Assembly: GCF_900156505.1 (NCBI RefSeq)
Contig: NZ_FTPR01000001.1
Coordinates: forward strand, 992,001-1,056,000
Direction: 5' to 3'
Source of the DNA: Yoonia rosea
Lineage (GTDB): Bacteria > Pseudomonadota > Alphaproteobacteria > Rhodobacterales > Rhodobacteraceae
DNA: 64,000 nt
This document shows positions 43,796-52,119 of the stretch, piece by piece. The position numbers were made by a program, and so were the translations under genes. The notes beneath the pieces are model-generated. The model worked only from the letters and a program-made list of their open reading frames with translations, was not told the DNA's origin and did no database searches. Numbering within the stretch: position 1 is the stretch's first letter; each line of letters opens with the position of its first letter.

Positions 43796-44761
43796 CTAGT
43801 TGCCGATCATCCACATCCCCTCGGGCCAGAAGGCGTGGAACGCAAAAGCAAACAGCACATCATGCGGCAGATCATTGCCCGCGTCGTCGCGCACCCGCAC
43901 ATTACCCACATCCCGACCTGCGCTGATGTCGGCACTGTCCAGCGCCGAGGCCTGCCCTGTGGTCCATGACAGGGTCACCCCCGCTTCGCTCAGGGTACCG
44001 GCCTCTGCCAGTCGGGTCAGTGGCCACGCCTGATCACCGACGCGCACGACACGCGCCAAGGCGGGGATGTCATGGGGGGGCATTTCACCGGAATAGAGGA
44101 ACGGGCGATACGCGCTGTCGTAGCGCACATAGGGGTTGGCCCCGTAGTTGCGGTTGAACGCAGGCTCTTCCATCACCAAGCCTGCGGGATTGCGGCTTGC
44201 AAAGCTCTCCCAGCTTTCCATCCAGCTGGGCAGACTGATCAGGTCTGCCCCTGTCAGTTCACCTACAATCGCCTCGCCTGTGGCCTGTTGCCACCAGCTT
44301 TCTGTTTCGCGGTCATACATGATCATATCGGAATTGCGCAGCTTGCCCGACACCCCGAAACTGAGCGTTCGGTCTGCGGCGCGCCGGTCAAAGGTGATGC
44401 CGGAATTACACAAGGGACAAAAGGTGACAGCGACAGGCATGTCGCCGACCACGTCGTTGACGATCTCGTGCCATGTCAGATAGCGGATCGGATAGGCGCG
44501 CGGCGTCTCGCCTTCAATCTCAAGGGTGATGACCGGTTCGCGTGGTGTCAAACCCGCTTTGCCGGCGACAGTGACGAACGAAGGATTGTCGAGTGCCGGA
44601 ATACCGTCTTTCGGCGGACCGCCTGAAATAACCTCGACCCAGCTTTCAACGCTTGTCGTTTCAAAATCGGTGTTCGGCCATTCAAAGGCCCAGAATTCCG
44701 GGCTTGCCGCAGACATGGTCGCGGCGGTGCAGAATGCTAGGAACGTGGGGAAAATGCGCAT
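43796..44761 (-). CDS. DUF3179 domain secreted protein
   Basis: A 321-residue protein with a signal peptide (MRIFPTFLAFCTAATMSAAS) and a DUF3179 domain. Conserved pieces are PIRYLTWHEIVNDVVGDMPV, VTFCPLCNSGITFDRR with two cysteines, and LSFGVSGKLRNSDMIMYDRE. DUF3179 proteins are widespread in marine bacteria and have no established function. The CPLC motif could bind metal or form a disulfide. It is followed on the same strand by the DMT gene and preceded by a cyclophilin pair. Confidence 0.9.
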   Translation of the reverse strand: MRIFPTFLAFCTAATMSAASPEFWAFEWPNTDFETTSVESWVEVISGGPPKDGIPALDNPSFVTVAGKAGLTPREPVITLEIEGETPRAYPIRYLTWHEIVNDVVGDMPVAVTFCPLCNSGITFDRRAADRTLSFGVSGKLRNSDMIMYDRETESWWQQATGEAIVGELTGADLISLPSWMESWESFASRNPAGLVMEEPAFNRNYGANPYVRYDSAYRPFLYSGEMPPHDIPALARVVRVGDQAWPLTRLAEAGTLSEAGVTLSWTTGQASALDSADISAGRDVGNVRVRDDAGNDLPHDVLFAFAFHAFWPEGMWMIGN

Positions 44762-44809
44762 CGGTCTCTCCTGGCAGTTGCCCGCAGGGTGTCCGATTGT
44801 GTTGTGTGC

Positions 44810-44845
44810 GCCTAGCCCCCTCGCGGAGTTGTGAGGGGGCTAGGC
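44810..44845 (-). terminator. Perfect 13-bp hairpin after the cyclophilin pair
   Basis: GCCTAGCCCCCTC (44810-44822) pairs with GAGGGGGCTAGGC (44833-44845) across 10 nt. It lies 9 bp after the stop at 44854 on the minus strand. No U tract follows. Confidence 0.75.
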
Positions 44846-44853
44846 CTATTTCG

Positions 44854-45399
44854 TTACTCGGTCACGCGCACGGCGGCCATCATATCGGGCTGGCCGATCA
44901 CGGCACCATTGGCACCGGTGCCGCGCTTGATCTGGTCAACAAGCTCCATGCCTTCGGTGACTTCGCCCACAACGGTATATTGCCCGTTCAGGAAATAGCC
45001 CGGCTCGAACATGATGAAGAACTGGCTGTTGGCCGAGTTGGGGCTTTGCGCGCGGGCCATGCCCACGACCCCGCGTTCAAAGGGAATGTCCGAGAATTCG
45101 GCAGGAATATCCGCAAACTCAGAACCGCCAGTCCCCGCACGCGACAGGTCCATGCCCATCACGCCGTTTTCCACGTCACCCGTTTGCGCCATGAACCCGT
45201 CGATCACGCGGTGAAAGACCACGCCATCATAGCTGCCCGCTTCGGCAATGGCGGTGATTTGGGCGACATGCAGCGGCGCTGTGTCCTCGAAAAGGTCGAT
45301 GACAATCGTGCCGTTGGCTTCGCCCGCAATGTCGATTTCCAAGCCTGCGCTGAGCGCAGGGGTGGCCAGCACAGCAAATGCAGCAGCGTATTTAAACAT
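44854..45399 (-). CDS. Peptidyl-prolyl isomerase, cyclophilin type, secreted
   Basis: A 181-residue cyclophilin with a signal peptide (MFKYAAAFAVLATPALSAG), so it acts in the periplasm on prolyl peptide bonds. The cyclophilin core is YDGVVFHRVIDGFMAQTGDV, with the catalytic Arg in FHRV, and SQFFIMFEPGYFLNGQYTVV. Its start overlaps the stop of the cytoplasmic paralogue by 8 bp, so both are made from one mRNA. Confidence 0.93.
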   Translation of the reverse strand: MFKYAAAFAVLATPALSAGLEIDIAGEANGTIVIDLFEDTAPLHVAQITAIAEAGSYDGVVFHRVIDGFMAQTGDVENGVMGMDLSRAGTGGSEFADIPAEFSDIPFERGVVGMARAQSPNSANSQFFIMFEPGYFLNGQYTVVGEVTEGMELVDQIKRGTGANGAVIGQPDMMAAVRVTE

Positions 45400-45898
45400 C
45401 GGCAGCGACCTTGACGCTGATCATGCGGTCGGGGTTCATCGGCGGCTCGCCGCGCACGATGGCATCGACGTGCTCCATGCCGGAAATGACCTGTCCGTAA
45501 ACGGTATACTGGCCGTTCAGGAAGTCGTTGTCCTTGAAGTTGATGAAGAACTGGCTGTTGGCCGAGTTCGGGTTCGCCGAACGCGCCGCACCCAGCGATC
45601 CGCGCGCATGCGGGATCTTGGAAAATTCGGCAGGCAGATCAGGCAGGTCGGAGCCGCCGGTGCCTGCGCGACCGATGTTGAAGTTGTCTTCCATGTTGCC
45701 GTTGGCCACGTCGCCCGTCTGCGCCATGAAACCGTCGATGACCCGGTGAAAACAAACGTTGTCATATTTGCCAGCCCGCGCCAGCTCTTTCATGCGGGCG
45801 GTGTGGGCGGGGGCCACATCCGGCAGCAGCTGGATAATCACATCGCCGCCTTTGAGTGTCATAATGATCGTGTTTTCGGGGTCTTTGATCTCGGCCAT
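45392..45898 (-). CDS. ppiB: Peptidyl-prolyl isomerase, cyclophilin type, cytoplasmic
   Basis: A 168-residue cyclophilin without a signal peptide, starting MAEIKDPENTIIMTLKGG (ATG 45898). The same catalytic blocks as in the downstream secreted copy are present, including YDNVCFHRVIDGFMAQTGDV and SQFFINFKDNDFLNGQYTVY. The pair looks like a tandem duplication that gained a signal peptide in one copy. It is divergent from pgk, with 130 bp between the start codons. Confidence 0.93.
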   Translation of the reverse strand: MAEIKDPENTIIMTLKGGDVIIQLLPDVAPAHTARMKELARAGKYDNVCFHRVIDGFMAQTGDVANGNMEDNFNIGRAGTGGSDLPDLPAEFSKIPHARGSLGAARSANPNSANSQFFINFKDNDFLNGQYTVYGQVISGMEHVDAIVRGEPPMNPDRMISVKVAADV

Positions 45899-46030
45899 GG
45901 GGCGCTCCTTAAACTTTTGTTCGGACCTGACATATGATCCCTTGAGACGATTGCCAAGCGGGTCTGGTTGACGCGGGCGCGAGATTGCCGCAACACCACT
46001 GCGAAACCTCTGACGCACAGGAGCATGAAG

Positions 46031-47206
46031 ATGGCTTGGAAGACACTTGACGACATGGATTTTGCGGGCAAACGCGCCTTGGTGCGTGTGGATATCAACG
46101 TGCCGGTCGAGAATGGCGTCGTGACCGACACGACCCGCATTGAGCGGATCATTCCCACGGTCGATGATATTCAGGAAAAAGGCGGCAAGGTGATCCTGAT
46201 GGCGCATTTCGGCCGCCCGAAAGGTCAGGTCGTGCCCGAGATGTCATTGGAACACATCGCCCCTGCGGTCGCTGATGTTCTGGGCCTGCCGGTGACATGG
46301 GTCAATTCGGACTATGCAGATGCCGTGGCCGAGATGGAGGATGATGAGGTTCTGCTTTTGGAAAACCTGCGCTTTAACCCCGGTGAGGAAAAGAACGACG
46401 CAGGCTTTGCCAAACGTCTGGCAAGCCTTGGTGATATCTACGTCAACGATGCCTTCTCTGCCGCCCACCGCGCCCATGCCAGCACCGAGGCAATTGCGCG
46501 GCTTTTGCCGTCTTGCGCGGGCCGTTTGATGGCCGAGGAGCTGGGCGCTTTGGAAAAGGCGCTTGGCACACCTGAACGCCCTGTGGTGGCTGTGGTTGGC
46601 GGCGCGAAAGTATCGACGAAACTTGACCTGCTGGGCAATCTGGTGGGCAAGGTCGATCATCTGGTGATCGGCGGCGGGATGGCGAATACGTTTTTGGCCG
46701 CGCAAGGGATCAATGTGGGCAAGTCGCTTTGCGAACATGATCTGGCCGACACCGCGCGCGATATTCTGGCCAAGGCAGATGCGGCGGGCTGCGAGATTAT
46801 CCTGCCGCGTGACATTGTGGTGGCACGCGAATTCAAAGCGGGTGCGGCCAATGAAACGCTGGCCCCTGATGCCTGTCCGGCAGACGCGATGATCCTTGAT
46901 GCGGGGCCTGCGACCGTCGCATATATTTCCGAGGTGCTGGAAAAGGCGAAAACACTCGTCTGGAACGGCCCATTGGGCGCGTTTGAAATTGCGCCCTTCG
47001 ATGCGGCAACCAATGCAGCGGCGGCGAAGGCGGCGGAACTCTCCAAGGCGGGCAAGCTGATTTCGGTGGCCGGTGGCGGTGATACCGTGGCGGCGCTGAA
47101 TCAGGCGGGGGCTGCGGATGATTTTACCTATATTTCCACTGCCGGTGGTGCCTTTCTGGAATGGATGGAAGGCAAGGAATTGCCCGGCGTGGCCGCACTT
47201 GGCTAA
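46031..47206 (+). CDS. pgk: Phosphoglycerate kinase
   Basis: A 391-residue enzyme that interconverts 1,3-bisphosphoglycerate plus ADP and 3-phosphoglycerate plus ATP. The N-terminal substrate site reads [15 protein letters not shown], then AHFGRPKG and [15 protein letters not shown]. The C-terminal nucleotide domain has [14 protein letters not shown] and [13 protein letters not shown]. The start [11 protein letters not shown] at 46031 is chosen because GGAG lies seven bases upstream; the ATG at 46025 is too close. It is upstream of the aldolase on the same strand. Confidence 0.97.
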   Translation: MAWKTLDDMDFAGKRALVRVDINVPVENGVVTDTTRIERIIPTVDDIQEKGGKVILMAHFGRPKGQVVPEMSLEHIAPAVADVLGLPVTWVNSDYADAVAEMEDDEVLLLENLRFNPGEEKNDAGFAKRLASLGDIYVNDAFSAAHRAHASTEAIARLLPSCAGRLMAEELGALEKALGTPERPVVAVVGGAKVSTKLDLLGNLVGKVDHLVIGGGMANTFLAAQGINVGKSLCEHDLADTARDILAKADAAGCEIILPRDIVVAREFKAGAANETLAPDACPADAMILDAGPATVAYISEVLEKAKTLVWNGPLGAFEIAPFDAATNAAAAKAAELSKAGKLISVAGGGDTVAALNQAGAADDFTYISTAGGAFLEWMEGKELPGVAALG

Positions 47207-47223
47207 CTGTTTGCGATAACATC

Positions 47224-47259
47224 GTGCCCGGTTGCGCTAACACATTTGCAACCGGGCAC
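47224..47259 (+). terminator. Perfect 12-bp hairpin between pgk and aldolase gene
   Basis: GTGCCCGGTTGC (47224-47235) pairs with GCAACCGGGCAC (47248-47259) across 12 nt, 18 bp after the pgk stop. No U tract follows, so it may limit read-through or protect the pgk mRNA 3' end. Confidence 0.7.
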
Positions 47260-47308
47260 GCAGCCCCCTATCGGTCAGGTAACGCTGTTCAGCCACAAGG
47301 GGCCCATC

Positions 47309-48238
47309 ATGAAAACCACCCGCACCGTTCAGAAAATCCTTGCCAACTACGAGGGCGAAACGCCCGGTGTGAAGGCCAATCTGGCGCGCATTCTGATGAA
47401 CGGCAAACTGGGTGGGACGGGCAAGATGATTATCCTGCCCGTCGATCAGGGGTTCGAACACGGCCCTGCCCGCTCATTCGCGCCGAACCCTGCCGCCTAT
47501 GATCCGCATTACCACTATCAACTCGCGATTGACGCGGGCCTGAACGCCTATGCAGCACCTCTGGGCATGATCGAGGCCGGTGCCGATACCTTTGCGGGCC
47601 AGATCCCGACGATCCTGAAGGTCAACTCGGCCAATTCGTTGATCCCTGACGCCGCGCCAAAAACCCAAGCCATTACGGCGTCGGTCGATGATGCGCTGCG
47701 GCTTGGCTGTTCTGCCATCGGCTTTACGGTCTACCCCGGCTCATCTGCCGCGCTGGATATGTTCGGCGACATCGCAGAAATGCGCCGTGAAGCGGCGGCC
47801 AAGGGCATTGCCACCGTCATCTGGTCGTACCCACGCGGTGAGGCGCTGGACAAGGACGGCGAAACCGCCATTGATATCGGCGCCTATGCGGCACAGATCG
47901 CGGCCCTTCTTGGCGCGCATATCATCAAGATCAAACTCTCGACCGATCATCTGAGCCTTGGCGAGGCCAAGAAGGTCTATGAGGCACAGGGCATTGATGT
48001 TGCAACCCAAGCGGCCCGCGTGCGCCATTGTGTGCAAAGTGCCTTTGACGGGCGTCGCTTGATGGTCTTTTCGGGCGGTGCGGCCAAAGGTGCCGATGCG
48101 GTTTATGATGATGCGCGTGCGATCCGTGATGGCGGTGGCAACGGGTCAATCATCGGACGCAATTCGTTCCAGCGTGACCGCGCCGATGCGCTGGCGATGC
48201 TGAACAAACTGGTCGAGATTTATCGCGGCAAGGACTGA
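47309..48238 (+). CDS. Class I fructose-bisphosphate aldolase (DhnA/LacD type)
   Basis: A 309-residue TIM-barrel aldolase that cleaves fructose-1,6-bisphosphate by a Schiff-base mechanism. Recognisable are MIILPVDQGFEHGP near the start, VIWSYPRGEAL, AHIIKIKLSTDHLSLGEAKK with the probable Schiff-base lysine, and LMVFSGGAAKGAD for phosphate binding. The start MKTTRTVQKILANYEG is at 47309. It follows pgk on the same strand, consistent with a glycolysis/gluconeogenesis cluster. Related enzymes act on other phosphosugars, so the specificity is by family. Confidence 0.9.
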   Translation: MKTTRTVQKILANYEGETPGVKANLARILMNGKLGGTGKMIILPVDQGFEHGPARSFAPNPAAYDPHYHYQLAIDAGLNAYAAPLGMIEAGADTFAGQIPTILKVNSANSLIPDAAPKTQAITASVDDALRLGCSAIGFTVYPGSSAALDMFGDIAEMRREAAAKGIATVIWSYPRGEALDKDGETAIDIGAYAAQIAALLGAHIIKIKLSTDHLSLGEAKKVYEAQGIDVATQAARVRHCVQSAFDGRRLMVFSGGAAKGADAVYDDARAIRDGGGNGSIIGRNSFQRDRADALAMLNKLVEIYRGKD

Positions 48239-48337
48239 TCCCCTATCCGCCGCAACGCGCCCGTTTCACTATAGGATTGAATCTCGTATGACATGCGCAG
48301 GGTAAACCTGCGGCTAACATAAGGACGGGCTGATATC

Positions 48338-49159
48338 ATGCATTCTATTGCACTGGCGCTGGGGGCGGGCGGCGCGCGCGGACTGGCGCATATTCACGCG
48401 GTCCGTGCGTTTGATGAATTGGGCGTCAAGCCAAAGGCAATCGCGGGTACCTCGATGGGGTCGATCATCGGGGCCGCAGCCTGTGCGGGAATGCGTGCTG
48501 ACGCGATCACGGACCATGTCTTGAGCAAGATCAGCAATCCTCTTTCGCTGATCAATGATGCCTTCAGAACCCGCGCAACCAGCATCAAGCGGTTTTTCGA
48601 GGAAGGCGGGCCGCGTATCGGCGAGCTGAACCTTGAACGCATTCTTGACGTTGTGTTGCCGGATGCGATTCCCGAAAGCTTTGAAGAGCTCGCAATCCCT
48701 TTGAAGATTGCGGCGACGGATTTCTATGGCGCGCGGACAGCGGTGTTCGCTGACGGGCCACTGCGCTCTGCGATGGCTGCCTCGGCTGCTATGCCTGCGG
48801 TGTTCCTGCCTGTCACGCGCAACGGCCGGTACCACATTGATGGCAGCGCAACAAACCCCTGCCCGCTGGATCTTGTGCAGGATGACGCGGATCATGTGAT
48901 CGCCATTGACGTATCCGGCGGCACAAGCGGCGATCCCAAAGAGCGCCCGAGCAAGATCGACGCGGTCTATGGGTCCAACCAGATGATGCAAATGTCGATC
49001 GTTCAGAACGCAGCGAAGCAGTATCCTGAGACGGTCTTGCTGCGCCCACCCGTCGATAGCTATCGCGCGCTGGATTTGTTGAAGGCCAAAGAAATCCTCA
49101 ACCAGACGGCCGCGCTCTGTGAGCAGGTCAAGCACGAGATTGACCGCCTGAGCGCATAA
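48338..49159 (+). CDS. Patatin-like phospholipase
   Basis: A 273-residue hydrolase of the patatin family with a Ser-Asp dyad. The oxyanion loop is GAGGARGLAH (residues 9-18), the nucleophile Ser39 is in AGTSMGSI, and the catalytic Asp168 is in YHIDGSA. Members cleave acyl esters of phospholipids. No signal peptide is present, so it is likely cytosolic or membrane-peripheral, like RssA-type proteins. It stands alone between the aldolase and FtsB-like genes. Confidence 0.93.
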   Translation: MHSIALALGAGGARGLAHIHAVRAFDELGVKPKAIAGTSMGSIIGAAACAGMRADAITDHVLSKISNPLSLINDAFRTRATSIKRFFEEGGPRIGELNLERILDVVLPDAIPESFEELAIPLKIAATDFYGARTAVFADGPLRSAMAASAAMPAVFLPVTRNGRYHIDGSATNPCPLDLVQDDADHVIAIDVSGGTSGDPKERPSKIDAVYGSNQMMQMSIVQNAAKQYPETVLLRPPVDSYRALDLLKAKEILNQTAALCEQVKHEIDRLSA

Positions 49160-49181
49160 CGGCCACCAACGCCCCGAAAAC

Positions 49182-49205
49182 GCAATAAAATAACACGTTT
49201 ATTGC
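49182..49205. promoter_or_regulatory. 8-bp inverted repeat upstream of the FtsB-like gene
   Basis: GCAATAAA (49182-49189) and TTTATTGC (49198-49205) are perfect complements around 8 bases. It lies 23 bp after the patatin stop and about 80 bp before the FtsB-like start. It could be an AT-rich operator or the patatin terminator. Confidence 0.5.
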
Positions 49206-49213
49206 ATTTAGGG

Positions 49214-49243
49214 GATTCCCTTTGCGAATCAGATATGCGATTC
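49214..49243. promoter_or_regulatory. Three GANTC (CcrM methylation) sites before the FtsB-like gene
   Basis: GATTC at 49214-49218, GAATC at 49226-49230 and GATTC at 49239-49243 all lie within 30 bp, 43-72 bp before the start codon. GANTC is the recognition site of the cell-cycle-regulated methyltransferase CcrM in alphaproteobacteria. Confidence 0.6.
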
Positions 49244-49285
49244 TGCTTTTAGTCACCCGCCAGAGGCGACGTTTGAGGCAGACCT

Positions 49286-49585
49286 ATGATCCGACGCGGC
49301 CGCACACAACTTGGTGCTTTGTTTTACTTCCTTGGCATGATCATGCTGGGGCTGTATTTTACGTTTGCCGCCGTGCAGGGCGACTACGGTCTTTTCAAGC
49401 GCATCGAAGTGCGTGCCGAGGGTGATGCCTTGGCGGTTGAGCTGGCGGCACTTGAAGACGAGGTTGCACGGATGGAAAACCTGACCATGCGCCTGTCTGA
49501 CAATTTCCTTGATCTGGACCTTCTCGATCAACAGGCGCGCGATGTCTTGGGCATGATCCGCGCCGATGAAATCGTCATTCGCTAG
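49286..49585 (+). CDS. FtsB/DivIC-type septum formation initiator
   Basis: A 99-residue bitopic membrane protein. It has a short basic N-terminus, one helix at about residues 10-29 (GALFYFLGMIMLGLYFTF), then a coiled coil (LAVELAALEDEVARMENLTM) and a conserved C-terminus with LLDQQARDVLGMIRADEIVI. This is the layout of the FtsB/DivIC family, which joins FtsL and FtsQ in the divisome. It sits directly before pdhABC, the usual place in Rhodobacteraceae. Three GANTC sites lie in its promoter region. Confidence 0.9.
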   Translation: MIRRGRTQLGALFYFLGMIMLGLYFTFAAVQGDYGLFKRIEVRAEGDALAVELAALEDEVARMENLTMRLSDNFLDLDLLDQQARDVLGMIRADEIVIR

Positions 49586-49684
49586 ACTTTCCTGACATTC
49601 GGCTGGCGCAACACAGCTATTCTACGCACGCTTGACGATGGGTCACTTTGACTCTCGCATTTGTTCAGGGCATGCTTTAGTAGA

Positions 49685-49702
49685 TAGTTTAATACTAAAC
49701 TA
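49685..49702. promoter_or_regulatory. Palindrome upstream of pdhA
   Basis: TAGTTTAATACTAAACTA has perfect 7-bp arms around ATAC and ends 26 bp before the pdhA start codon. It is strikingly AT-rich for this genome and is probably an operator for an unidentified regulator of the pdh operon. Confidence 0.65.
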
Positions 49703-49728
49703 AATACGAAACCGCTGGAGGATAGCAC

Positions 49729-50739
49729 ATGCCGCCCAAGAAGGCCGCCGCGAAACCCAACGTCTCAGCCGAGGAACTGCTGGGACATTACCGTGAAATG
49801 CTGTTGATCCGGCGATTTGAGGAAAAGGCGGGCCAGTTGTACGGCATGGGCCTGATTGGCGGTTTCTGCCACCTCTACATTGGACAGGAAGCGGTTGTTG
49901 TGGGCCTTGAGGCTGCAGCCGAAGAAGGCGACAAGCGCGTCACATCCTATCGCGACCACGGCCATATGCTGGCCTGTGGCATGGACCCCAAGGGGATTAT
50001 GGCCGAACTGACGGGCCGCGAGGGTGGTTTCTCCAAAGGCAAAGGCGGCTCCATGCATATGTTCTCGAAAGAGAAGCATTTCTATGGCGGCCACGGGATT
50101 GTCGCGGCACAGGTGCCACTGGGCGCGGGTCTGGCCTTTGCGGATAAATACAAGGGCAACGGACGCGTCACATTCACCTATTTCGGTGATGGAGCGGCCA
50201 ACCAGGGCCAGGTTTATGAAACATACAACATGGCCGAGCTTTGGGACCTGCCGGTCGTTTTCGTGATCGAGAACAACCAGTATGCCATGGGGACATCAGT
50301 CCAGCGTTCGACCAAGTCTCCGTCGCTTTGGGAACGCGGTGCAGCTTACGGCATCCCCGGCGAGGAAGTGGACGGCATGAACGTTCTGGCCGTGAAAGAA
50401 GCTGGCGAACGCGCTGTCGCCCACTGTCGTGCAGGCAAAGGCCCCTATATTCTGGAAGTCAAAACATACCGTTATCGCGGCCACTCCATGTCGGACCCTG
50501 CAAAGTACCGAACCCGCGAGGAAGTGCAGAAGATGCGCGACGAGCGTGACCCGATCGAGCAGATCCGCGATATGCTGCTGACCGGCAAACACGCCACTGA
50601 TGATGACCTCAAGGCCATCGACAAAGAGATCAAAGCCATCGTGAACGAGGCCGCAGAGTTTTCGAAAGAGAGCCCCGAGCCTGCGCTGGACGAGCTTTGG
50701 ACAGATATCTACGCAACCGAAATTCCGCAGGAGGCTTAA
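49729..50739 (+). CDS. pdhA: Pyruvate dehydrogenase E1 component, alpha subunit
   Basis: A 336-residue ThDP-dependent subunit that, with the beta subunit, decarboxylates pyruvate and acetylates the lipoyl group of E2. The ThDP motif is YFGDGAANQGQVYETYNMAE to FVIENNQYAMGT. The loop YRYRGHSMSDPAKYRTREEV matches the mobile loop of E1 alpha. The N-terminus is Lys- and Ala-rich (MPPKKAAAKPN). The gene is first in the pdhABC operon, with CTGGAGGAT upstream of the start and an operator-like palindrome before it. Confidence 0.96.
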   Translation: MPPKKAAAKPNVSAEELLGHYREMLLIRRFEEKAGQLYGMGLIGGFCHLYIGQEAVVVGLEAAAEEGDKRVTSYRDHGHMLACGMDPKGIMAELTGREGGFSKGKGGSMHMFSKEKHFYGGHGIVAAQVPLGAGLAFADKYKGNGRVTFTYFGDGAANQGQVYETYNMAELWDLPVVFVIENNQYAMGTSVQRSTKSPSLWERGAAYGIPGEEVDGMNVLAVKEAGERAVAHCRAGKGPYILEVKTYRYRGHSMSDPAKYRTREEVQKMRDERDPIEQIRDMLLTGKHATDDDLKAIDKEIKAIVNEAAEFSKESPEPALDELWTDIYATEIPQEA

Positions 50740-50742
50740 GGA

Positions 50743-52107
50743 ATGGCAACCGAAATTCTTATGCCCGCCCTCTCGCCCACGATGGAAGAAGGCACATTGG
50801 CCAAATGGCTTGTCAAAGAGGGCGACACTGTTTCCTCGGGTGACATCATGGCCGAGATCGAAACCGACAAAGCCACGATGGAATTCGAGGCCGTTGACGA
50901 AGGTGTCGTTGGCAAGATCCTGATCGCCGAAGGCACCGAAGGTGTGAAAGTGAACACACCCATCGCGATCCTTGTGGAAGAAGGCGAGGACGTGCCCGCC
51001 GCTGGTGCGGCCCCTGCTGCCGAGGCCAAAGAAGAAGCGGCACCTGTGCCGACGAAAGCCCCTGCTGTTGCTGCACCTGCCGCACCTGTTGCGGATGCGA
51101 CGCCTGACTGGGATGCAGATGTCGAGGTCAAGCAAACCACAGTGCGTGAAGCGCTGCGCGATGCGATGGCCGAAGAAATGCGCCGTGATCCCGACGTGTT
51201 CCTGATGGGTGAGGAAGTCGCCGAGTATCAGGGTGCCTATAAGATCTCACAAGGTCTGCTGGATGAATTCGGCGCCAAGCGCGTCATCGACACCCCCATC
51301 ACCGAGCACGGTTTTGCCGGGATCGGTGTGGGTGCGGCCTTTGGTGCTTTGAAGCCGATTGTGGAATTCATGACGTTCAACTTCGCCATGCAAGCCATTG
51401 ACCATATTATCAACTCTGCCGCTAAGACGCTTTACATGTCGGGTGGTCAGATGGGTGCCCCCATGGTGTTCCGTGGTCCGAACGGTGCTGCCGCCCGCGT
51501 GGGTGCGCAACACTCTCAGGACTATGCCGCATGGTATATGCAGATCCCCGGTCTGAAGGTTGTGATGCCCTACTCGGCGTCCGATGCCAAAGGCCTGATG
51601 AAGACCGCGATCCGCGACCCCAACCCTGTGATCTTTCTTGAGAATGAAATCCTTTACGGCAAATCATTCGATGTGCCTGTCATGGATGACTTCACCATTC
51701 CGTTCGGCAAGGCCAAGATTGAGCGCAGCGGTGACGATGTGACCATCGTCAGCTTTGGCATCGGCATGACCTATGCGCTGGCGGCGGCCGAAAAGCTGGC
51801 AGAGGATGGGATCAATGCCGAGGTCATCAACCTGCGGACCCTGCGTCCGATGGACACGGCCACAATCCTGAATTCCGTGCGCAAGACCAACCGCTGCGTC
51901 ACCGTCGAGGAAGGCTGGCCGCAAGGCAGTGTCGGCGGCTATATCAGCAGTGTGATCATGCAAGAGGCGTTCGATTACCTCGATGCGCCCGTCATCACCT
52001 GCACCGGTAAAGACGTCCCGATGCCCTATGCTGCCAACCTCGAAAAACACGCTTTGGTGACCGCTGATGAGGTCGTGGAAGCCTGTAAAAAAGTAACCTA
52101 CCGTTAA
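50743..52107 (+). CDS. pdhB: Pyruvate dehydrogenase E1 beta subunit with N-terminal lipoyl domain
   Basis: A 454-residue fusion. Residues 1-80 are a lipoyl domain with the lipoylated Lys43 in ETDKATMEF. An Ala/Pro linker (about 85-115) follows, and the rest is the E1 beta subunit, with [33 protein letters not shown] and the C-terminal [17 protein letters not shown]. Such fused E1 beta is typical of alphaproteobacteria. The lipoyl region is nearly identical to that of E2 downstream. It starts 4 bp after the pdhA stop. Confidence 0.96.
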   Translation: MATEILMPALSPTMEEGTLAKWLVKEGDTVSSGDIMAEIETDKATMEFEAVDEGVVGKILIAEGTEGVKVNTPIAILVEEGEDVPAAGAAPAAEAKEEAAPVPTKAPAVAAPAAPVADATPDWDADVEVKQTTVREALRDAMAEEMRRDPDVFLMGEEVAEYQGAYKISQGLLDEFGAKRVIDTPITEHGFAGIGVGAAFGALKPIVEFMTFNFAMQAIDHIINSAAKTLYMSGGQMGAPMVFRGPNGAAARVGAQHSQDYAAWYMQIPGLKVVMPYSASDAKGLMKTAIRDPNPVIFLENEILYGKSFDVPVMDDFTIPFGKAKIERSGDDVTIVSFGIGMTYALAAAEKLAEDGINAEVINLRTLRPMDTATILNSVRKTNRCVTVEEGWPQGSVGGYISSVIMQEAFDYLDAPVITCTGKDVPMPYAANLEKHALVTADEVVEACKKVTYR

Positions 52108-52119
52108 GGAGACCGCGCA

